NCBI RefSeq assembly: GCF_004005855.1
Contig: NZ_SACL01000001.1
Coordinates: 434,001-498,000 of the forward strand
Direction: 5' to 3'
Length of the DNA: 64,000 nucleotides
Source of the DNA: Rhodovarius crocodyli
GTDB taxonomy: Bacteria > Pseudomonadota > Alphaproteobacteria > Acetobacterales > Acetobacteraceae
Part shown: in pieces, positions 59,255 through 64,000 of the stretch
How the letters are laid out: every line of letters begins with the position of its first letter
How positions within the stretch are numbered: position 1 is the stretch's first letter
Notes under the pieces: generated by a model
The model's input: only the letters and a program-made list of their open reading frames with translations
Database searches by the model: none
Told to the model about the DNA's origin: nothing
Made by a program: the position numbers and the translations under genes

Positions 59255-59269
59255 GCGCCCTCCGGGCGC
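59255..59269 (-). promoter_or_regulatory. Start-site hairpin of glmS holding the Shine-Dalgarno sequence
   Basis: On the mRNA GCGCCC-GGA-GGGCGC folds into a 6-bp stem with a 3-nt loop. It lies 6 nt before the glmS ATG (59248). The probable Shine-Dalgarno GGAGGG spans the loop and the 3' arm, so the structure can limit ribosome access. Confidence 0.55.
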
Positions 59270-59271
59270 GC

Positions 59272-59426
59272 CGGCCGATTCACGCCTACGCGCCCCTGGG
59301 CGCTCCGGCGATCGGACGCAGCTCCCGGCCGATTCACGCCTACGCGCCCCTGGGCGCTCCGGCGATCGGACGCAGCTCCCGGCCGATTCACGCCTACGCG
59401 CCCCTGGGCGCTCCGGCGATCGGACG
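59272..59426. repeat. Three tandem 54-bp hairpin repeats between glmU and glmS
   Basis: The same 54-bp unit occurs at 59272-59325, 59326-59379 and 59380-59426 (the last ends after 47 bp). I saw no mismatches between copies. Each unit forms a hairpin: outer arms CCGAT/ATCGG, then CGCC/GGCG, then GCGCCC/GGGCGC with a 2-nt turn, with a 3-nt bulge and a small internal loop. The array fills most of the 196-nt gap between the glmU stop and the glmS start. The unit length is a multiple of 3, so the frame stays open in the glmS phase, but translation into GlmS would bury Cys1. Confidence 0.9.
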
Positions 59427-59444
59427 GCTGGCTGATCATTCGCA

Positions 59445-60743
59445 TCACTTCTTCTTTCCCCTGAAGCCGCGGCCGGGCTTGTTGGTCTGGCGCCCCCGCG
59501 CCAGGGCCAGCGTGTCCGCGGGCACATCCTCGGTAATGGTTGATCCAGCGGCGACCAGGGCGCGGTCCCCCACCTTCACAGGTGCGACCAGCGCCGTGTT
59601 GCTGCCAATGAAGGAACCTGCCCCGATCTCGGTGCGGTGCTTGTTCACCCCGTCATAGTTGCAGGTGATGGTCCCCGCGCCGATGTTGCTGCCCGGGCCG
59701 ATGCTGGCATCGCCCAGATAGGTCAGGTGGTTGGCCTTGGCCCCCGCACCCAGCGTCGTGGCCTTGAGCTCCACGAAATTGCCGACATGCGCGCCCTCAC
59801 CCACATCGGCACCGGGGCGCAGCCGGGCATAGGGGCCGATGATGGCCCCGCCGCGCACCACGCAGCCTTCCAGATGGCTGAAAGCGCGGATCACCGCCCC
59901 GGATTCCACCCGCACGCCGGGGCCGAACACCACGTTCTGCTCAACCAGCACGTCATTCGCGATGACGGTGTCGTGGCTGAAGAACACCGTCTCGGGCGCC
60001 AGCAGCGTGACGCCGGCATCCAGCGCGGCGCTGCGCCACTGCCCCTGCAGCCGAGCCTCGGACGCCGCGAGTTCCGCCCGGCTGTTGATGCCGGCCAGCT
60101 CCGCCTCGGGCGCTTCCACCGCCACGCAACGCGATTGCGCGGCCGCCAGGGCCACCACATCGGTCAGGTAATACTCGCCGGCCGCGTTGTCGTTCGTCAC
60201 CGCGTCAAGCCAGCGCAGCATCAGCGGGCCTTCGGCGCAGATCACGCCGGCATTGCACAGGCCGATGGCACGCTCGGCCTCCGTCGCGTCCTTCCATTCG
60301 ACGATGCGCTGCACGTCCCCGGCCGCATCGGTTACGACGCGCCCGTATTTGGCCGGGTCCGCCGGACGCATGGCGAGCATGGCAAGCCCCGCTTCCTGCC
60401 GGGCCGCAACTAGGCGCTTCAGCGTCGCCTCGGAAATCAGCGGGTTGTCGGCATACAGCACCGCGACATCGCCGGCGTAGCCAGCGAGCAAGGGGGCGGC
60501 CATGCGCGCGGCATGGGCGGTGCCCAGGCGTTCTTCCTGCACCACGGTCGCGTGGGGGGCCGCCAGCTTGGCCAGCGCCTCCATCCCCGGGCCGACGACC
60601 ACGATAACGCGGTCGAACACCGCCGACACGGCGGCCAGCAGATGCGTCAGCATCGGCCTTCCGCCCAGCGGGTGCATCGCCTTGGGCAGGGAGGATTTCA
60701 TGCGGGTGCCCATCCCCGCGGCCAGGATCACAGCGGCTGCCAT
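59445..60743 (-). CDS. glmU: Bifunctional N-acetylglucosamine-1-phosphate uridyltransferase / glucosamine-1-phosphate acetyltransferase
   Basis: This 432-residue enzyme makes UDP-GlcNAc for peptidoglycan and lipopolysaccharide. The N-terminal pyrophosphorylase domain has ILAAGMGTRMKSSLPKAMHPLGG (residues 6-28) and VLYADNPLI. The C-terminal left-handed beta-helix has hexapeptide repeats (VVFGPGVRVESGAVIRAFSHLEGC, YARLRPGADVGEGAHVGNFVELK, NHLTYLGDASIGPGSNIGAGTITCNYDG with the catalytic His). The C-terminal tail RGFRGKKK is short. ATG 60743 is chosen because it gives MAAAVILAAG. It leads the glmU-glmS-GNAT-YciI transcript, divergent from gph. Confidence 0.96.
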   Translation of the reverse strand: MAAAVILAAGMGTRMKSSLPKAMHPLGGRPMLTHLLAAVSAVFDRVIVVVGPGMEALAKLAAPHATVVQEERLGTAHAARMAAPLLAGYAGDVAVLYADNPLISEATLKRLVAARQEAGLAMLAMRPADPAKYGRVVTDAAGDVQRIVEWKDATEAERAIGLCNAGVICAEGPLMLRWLDAVTNDNAAGEYYLTDVVALAAAQSRCVAVEAPEAELAGINSRAELAASEARLQGQWRSAALDAGVTLLAPETVFFSHDTVIANDVLVEQNVVFGPGVRVESGAVIRAFSHLEGCVVRGGAIIGPYARLRPGADVGEGAHVGNFVELKATTLGAGAKANHLTYLGDASIGPGSNIGAGTITCNYDGVNKHRTEIGAGSFIGSNTALVAPVKVGDRALVAAGSTITEDVPADTLALARGRQTNKPGRGFRGKKK

Positions 60744-60862
60744 GGCCCATGGGTGCCTCAGGCGACCGTGCCGCTGCAACCCTGGCGGCGATGAATAAAG
60801 GTTACGCGGTGCTGCCCGCCCCCGCTTGGCGCCCACAGGCAGCGCCACTAGGGTGCCGGCCC

Positions 60863-61498
60863 ATGACACGCCTCGCCGTTTTCGACCTCGACGGAACCCT
60901 GGTGGACACCGCCCCGGACCTGGCCGCCGCCCTGAACCGCCAGATGACGGCACGCGGCCTAGCGGAGATTCCGCTGCCGAAGGTGACCCGCATGATCGGT
61001 GACGGCGCGCGCGTGTTGCTGGAGCGCGGTTTCGCCTTCCACGACCGCCCCTTCGAGGAAGCGGCCCTGGAAGCCTTCCTGGAGGACCCGGACCTGGAAG
61101 GCGGCGCGCTGACCACGGTGTTCGCCGGCATCCCTGAACTGCTGGCACATCTGCAGGCCGAAGGCTGGCGCATGGCCGTCTGCACCAACAAGCCGGAGAA
61201 GGCGGCGCGCGGCCTGCTGGCGAACCTCGGGGTGGACCATTATTTCCGCGCCATCGGCGGGGGCGACAGCTTCCCCACCCGCAAGCCCGACCCCGCGCAT
61301 CTGCTGCACACCATGGGCGCCGCCGGGGGTGGCCGCGCCGTGATGATCGGCGACCACATGAACGACATGCTGGCCGCGCGCGGGGCCGGCATCCCGGCCA
61401 TCTTCGTCACCTATGGCTATGGCCCGGTCGAGATGGCCGGCGGCAACCCGACCGCCGCCAGCACCGAAGCCGTGACGGAGATGCTCGCGGCCTTCTAA
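60863..61498 (+). CDS. gph: HAD-family phosphoglycolate phosphatase
   Basis: A 211-residue HAD hydrolase: motif I FDLDGTLVDT (residues 6-15), a helical cap (about 18-85), motif II VCTNKP, motif III KPDP with the Lys, and motif IV GDHMNDMLAARGAG. This layout fits Gph, which dephosphorylates 2-phosphoglycolate arising from DNA repair or photorespiration-like reactions. It could also act on other small phosphates. ATG 60863 starts MTRLAVFDL; an upstream frame extension is not conserved. It ends overlapping the convergent TRAP receptor gene by 3 nt. Confidence 0.9.
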   Translation: MTRLAVFDLDGTLVDTAPDLAAALNRQMTARGLAEIPLPKVTRMIGDGARVLLERGFAFHDRPFEEAALEAFLEDPDLEGGALTTVFAGIPELLAHLQAEGWRMAVCTNKPEKAARGLLANLGVDHYFRAIGGGDSFPTRKPDPAHLLHTMGAAGGGRAVMIGDHMNDMLAARGAGIPAIFVTYGYGPVEMAGGNPTAASTEAVTEMLAAF

Positions 61499-62583
61499 CG
61501 CCGCCGCAGCCGCAACATCATCGCGTCGAACTGGAAGTCCGCCACCTGGTGATAGGCGTAGTTGCGGTCACGCACCGCGATCTGCGCCTCCAGGATCTTC
61601 TTGAAGTTGGCGTTGGTGGCGGAAATCTCGTTGTACATCTCCTCCGTCGAGCGATAGAGCGCGGCCAGCACGTCGTTCGGGAAGGCCCGCAGCTGCGTGC
61701 CCGAGGCCAATAGACGCATCAGCGCATCCGGGTTCTTGGTGTCATAGGCCGACATCATCATCAGGGTGGAGGCCTCGCTGGCCACGGCGATGGCGGTTTT
61801 GTAGAGGCGCGGCAGGGCCTCATACTTTTCCTTGTTGAACATGCCGTGGAAGACGGTGCCGCCCTCACCCCAGCCCGGATAGTAATAGTAGCGGGCCACG
61901 CGGTTCAGCCCGAGCTTCTCGTCGTCATGCGGGCCGATGTATTCCACGGCGTCGATCACGCCGCGCTCCAGGGCGGGATAGATATCGCCGGGCGCGATCT
62001 GCTGCGGCACGGTACCGAGCTTCTGCATCACATTGCCCGCCAGCCCCGCAACCCGCATCTTCAGGCCGCGCAGGTTCTCCACCGTGCGGATCTCGTTGCG
62101 GAACCAGCCGCCCCACTGGTTGCCGGTCTGGCCGAAGGGGAAGGCCACGACATTGTAGTTGGCGAAGAACTCATTGAGCATTTCGTTGCCGCCCTGCTGC
62201 CACAGCCAGGCGTGCTGCTGGCGCGGGTTCAGCATGAAGGGGGTGGCGGCGGCCAGCGCGAAGGTCGGGTCCTTGCCGATGAAGAACAGCGCCCCGGTCG
62301 CGGCGGCTTCCACCGATCCCTGCTGCACCGCGTCCAGCGCCTGCAACCCGCCCACGATCTCGCCGGCCGCGAATTGCTGGATCTGAAACTGGCCATCCGT
62401 CAGCTCAGACACCCGGCGGCAGAAATAGTCGGCCGCGCCATAGGTCACGTCCAGCACGCGGGTGAAGGAGGAGGTCATGCGCCAGCGGATGGCGGGGTTG
62501 CTCTGTGCCAGGGCGGGGCTGGCCAGGGTGGCGGCCCCGGCACCTGCCATCAGGGACTGCTGCAAGACGGATCTGCGCTGCAT
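61495..62583 (-). CDS. TRAP transporter substrate-binding protein (DctP type)
   Basis: A 362-residue periplasmic receptor with a twin-Arg-like signal (MQRRSVLQQSLMAGAGAATLASPALAQ). The DctP fold signature is RWRMTSSFTRVLDVTYGAADYFCRRVSELTDGQFQIQQFAAGEIVGGLQALDAVQQGSVE and GLKMRVAGLAGNVMQKLG, with the conserved Arg of the carboxylate site. ATG 62583 follows AAGGACCTCCACCG. It resembles the aromatic/alpha-keto-acid binding branch. No permease genes lie next to it; the fused TRAP permease 8 kb away is usually served by a different receptor class. Confidence 0.92.
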   Translation of the reverse strand: MQRRSVLQQSLMAGAGAATLASPALAQSNPAIRWRMTSSFTRVLDVTYGAADYFCRRVSELTDGQFQIQQFAAGEIVGGLQALDAVQQGSVEAAATGALFFIGKDPTFALAAATPFMLNPRQQHAWLWQQGGNEMLNEFFANYNVVAFPFGQTGNQWGGWFRNEIRTVENLRGLKMRVAGLAGNVMQKLGTVPQQIAPGDIYPALERGVIDAVEYIGPHDDEKLGLNRVARYYYYPGWGEGGTVFHGMFNKEKYEALPRLYKTAIAVASEASTLMMMSAYDTKNPDALMRLLASGTQLRAFPNDVLAALYRSTEEMYNEISATNANFKKILEAQIAVRDRNYAYHQVADFQFDAMMLRLRRR

Positions 62584-62736
62584 CGGTGGAGGTCCTTCCC
62601 GGTTCTTCCACCAGAATGGAAACATATCCACTAATGGGGATGCAGCGCCGAAAATTCCCGCCTCGGTATGATTTGCGAGGCCTTCTCATCGCTTCTGCCA
62701 ATGCCGGGGGCAGAAGCCGCCAGCGAAGCGTGCAGA

Positions 62737-63684
62737 TCACAGTTCCAGCGTCACACCCACCCGGGCACGGCTGACGCAGGGTGTCATGCGGTGCTGACGT
62801 GCGGCCACCGGCAGCACCTTGTCACGGTGCAGCACGATGCCGTCGCGATATTCGCAGATGCAGGCGCCGCAGATCCCCAGCTCGCAGGAGGACGGCATGG
62901 ACAGCCCTGCCTCGCGCAGCACCTCCAGTGCCGAGCGGTCAGCCGGCACCAGCAGGCGCTGCCCGGTCGAGGCCAGGGTTATCTCGAATGGCTCGGCCTT
63001 GAAGTTCTCGTCCGGGGTGGCCTGGAAATGCTCCGCGTGGAGGTTCTCCTCCGCCCAGCCGCCGGCGCGCGCGTGGTCCAGCACGGCCTCGGTCAGGCGC
63101 TCCGGTCCGCAGGCATAAAGATGCGCGCCGGCCTCTGCCGGGCCGATCAGCGCGGCGTCGAAGCGCCGGCCCTCATCGGCGAACCAGGTGACCAGCCTGT
63201 CGCCGCATACGGCCCGCGCCTCTGCCAGCAGCGGGGCCAGCGCGGCCGAGCGCGCGCAGAAGTGCAACGTGAACGCCTCGCCGCGCGCTGCCAGCACCCG
63301 TGCCATGGCCAGCAGCGGCGTGACGCCGATGCCGCCCGCCACCAGCACATGCCGGCCGGCGCCTTCGGCCACCGGAAAGTTGTTGCGCGGCGCAGAGACC
63401 ATCAGATCCCCGCCCGCCGTGACCTCACCATGCAGCCAGCGTGAGACGCCGCGCCCGGCATCCTCCCGCTTGATCGCCAGTTGCCAGGTCTCGGCCTCGC
63501 CGGGTTCGCCGCACAGGGAATATTGCCGCGTACGTCCGTCAGGCAGGCGCACATCCACATGCGCCCCCGCCGTGAAGGCGGGCAGAAGGGGCCTGCGCGG
63601 ATGGCGCAGCGTCAGGCGCAGCACCTCGGGCGTGTCGGCCTCCAGGGCCTCCACGCGCAGGCGCATGATGATGCGGGCGGTCAT
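62737..63684 (-). CDS. PDR/VanB-type ferredoxin-reductase fusion (FMN, NAD, plant-type 2Fe-2S)
   Basis: A 315-residue protein of the phthalate dioxygenase reductase/VanB type. The flavin domain has RQYSLCGEP (residues 50-60), the NAD-binding domain has LVAGGIGVTPLLAMARVL and LYACGPERL, and the C-terminal ferredoxin domain has the cluster SCELGICGACICEYRDG with a fourth Cys in MTPCVSRA. It would pass electrons from NAD(P)H to a Rieske oxygenase or other partner. A MOSC gene lies 4 nt upstream on the same strand; no oxygenase gene is inside the window. Confidence 0.93.
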   Translation of the reverse strand: MTARIIMRLRVEALEADTPEVLRLTLRHPRRPLLPAFTAGAHVDVRLPDGRTRQYSLCGEPGEAETWQLAIKREDAGRGVSRWLHGEVTAGGDLMVSAPRNNFPVAEGAGRHVLVAGGIGVTPLLAMARVLAARGEAFTLHFCARSAALAPLLAEARAVCGDRLVTWFADEGRRFDAALIGPAEAGAHLYACGPERLTEAVLDHARAGGWAEENLHAEHFQATPDENFKAEPFEITLASTGQRLLVPADRSALEVLREAGLSMPSSCELGICGACICEYRDGIVLHRDKVLPVAARQHRMTPCVSRARVGVTLEL

Positions 63685-63688
63685 CGGC

Positions 63689-64000
63689 TCAATCGAGCGG
63701 CAGGATGATGTCGCCGGGGCGGATCACCCCGCCGTGCTCGATCGAGCAGTTGAGGCCGGAACGGTTGTAGAGCGGCAGGAACACGGGCGAGCCCAGCAGC
63801 TCCTCCAGATACTTGCAGGGGAAGTTCAGCCGCCCGCCGCGCAGGATCACCTCGCCCACCTGGAAGCGCCGGCCCACCAGGTGGTTCAGCGGCACGCCGC
63901 GCACCGTCAGGTTGCGGCGATGCTCCTCCGGCTTCAAGGTGATGGGGCCGTCCTGCAGCGGCGGATCATTGCGGGAAAGCGCGTCCAGCGCCTCCTGCTC
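63689..64000 (-). CDS. MOSC-domain protein (5' end outside window)
   Basis: The reading frame continues to the window edge, so the N-terminus is missing; about 103 residues are present. The MOSC core is visible: EHRRNLTVRGVPLNHLVGRRFQVGEVILRGGRLNFPCKYLEELLG with the conserved Cys, then NRSGLNCSIEHGGVIRPGDII. MOSC domains bind molybdenum-cofactor sulfur or act in YiiM-type reductases. The gene precedes the PDR-type reductase by 4 nt, so the pair probably forms an electron-transfer module, as in YiiM-like systems. Confidence 0.87.
   Translation of the reverse strand, partial: EQEALDALSRNDPPLQDGPITLKPEEHRRNLTVRGVPLNHLVGRRFQVGEVILRGGRLNFPCKYLEELLGSPVFLPLYNRSGLNCSIEHGGVIRPGDIILPLD

Noticed and set aside
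59272-59426. Tandem repeats considered as a small CRISPR array
   Set aside because: The units abut with no unique spacers, and there are no cas genes in the window.
59249-59527. In-frame extension of glmS reaching 93 codons upstream, containing the 18-residue repeats
   Set aside because: GlmS needs Cys1 exposed at the N-terminus after Met removal. The open frame is a by-product of a 54-bp repeat unit and high GC.

Overview
The window is about 70% GC and densely coded, with many 4-nt start/stop overlaps. The gene set points to an alphaproteobacterium, most likely Rhodospirillales/Acetobacteraceae (Roseomonas-like): solitary Bug, TRAP and family-5 binding proteins, an IalB-family protein, a DUF3775 protein, an HWE histidine kinase and a tkt-gap-pgk block. 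I placed the organism from gene content only. No phage, insertion sequence, CRISPR array or rRNA operon was seen.

Layout. 0-7.5 kb: a nitrilase cut by the window edge, LysR regulator, MATE exporter, an SDR lacking the catalytic Tyr, SnoaL-like protein plus Bug receptor, ndk with a strong terminator, RidA and a TVGYGD-type ion channel. 7.5-14.2 kb (minus strand): a solitary family-5 binding protein behind a clear TPP riboswitch, then pgk, a secreted unknown, gap and tkt. 14.3-21.6 kb: a cyanuric acid hydrolase/barbiturase-family enzyme facing a complete yejABEF-like peptide importer operon that carries a DUF3891 gene between yejB and yejE. 21.7-25.5 kb: a copper-handling locus (DUF2946, TonB receptor, YcnI, small secreted protein, PCu(A)C). 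25.5-31.1 kb: thpR, a tesA-like esterase head-to-head with ybbA-ybbP, and a Bax inhibitor-1 protein with a near-consensus promoter and a strong terminator. 31.5-43.1 kb: tRNA-Gly(CCC), an HWE kinase, an M23 peptidase, a 5'-nucleotidase, the TauE/TIGR02186/Usp operon, a RutE-like nitroreductase, small envelope proteins, DUF3775, and the CobW-WD40-aldo/keto reductase operon. 43.2-55 kb: an S8 protease with RTX repeats, MFS-rlmN-ialB, an FkbH-like protein, a fused TRAP permease and a solitary OpgH-like glucosyltransferase. 55-64 kb: TPR-methyltransferase, tandem YciI, the glmU-glmS-GNAT operon with three 54-bp hairpin repeats between glmU and glmS, gph, a TRAP binding protein, a PDR/VanB-type reductase and a MOSC protein cut by the window end.

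How the genes work together. Central carbon (tkt, gap, pgk) and amino-sugar synthesis (glmU, glmS) are the housekeeping core. Around them lie scavenging functions: peptide import, copper capture, carboxylate receptors, and nitrile and ring-amide hydrolysis. The two most unusual signals are regulatory. One is a TPP riboswitch with an apparent Shine-Dalgarno-sequestering platform in front of a peptide/nickel-type binding protein. The other is a triple tandem hairpin array plus a start-site hairpin in front of glmS.
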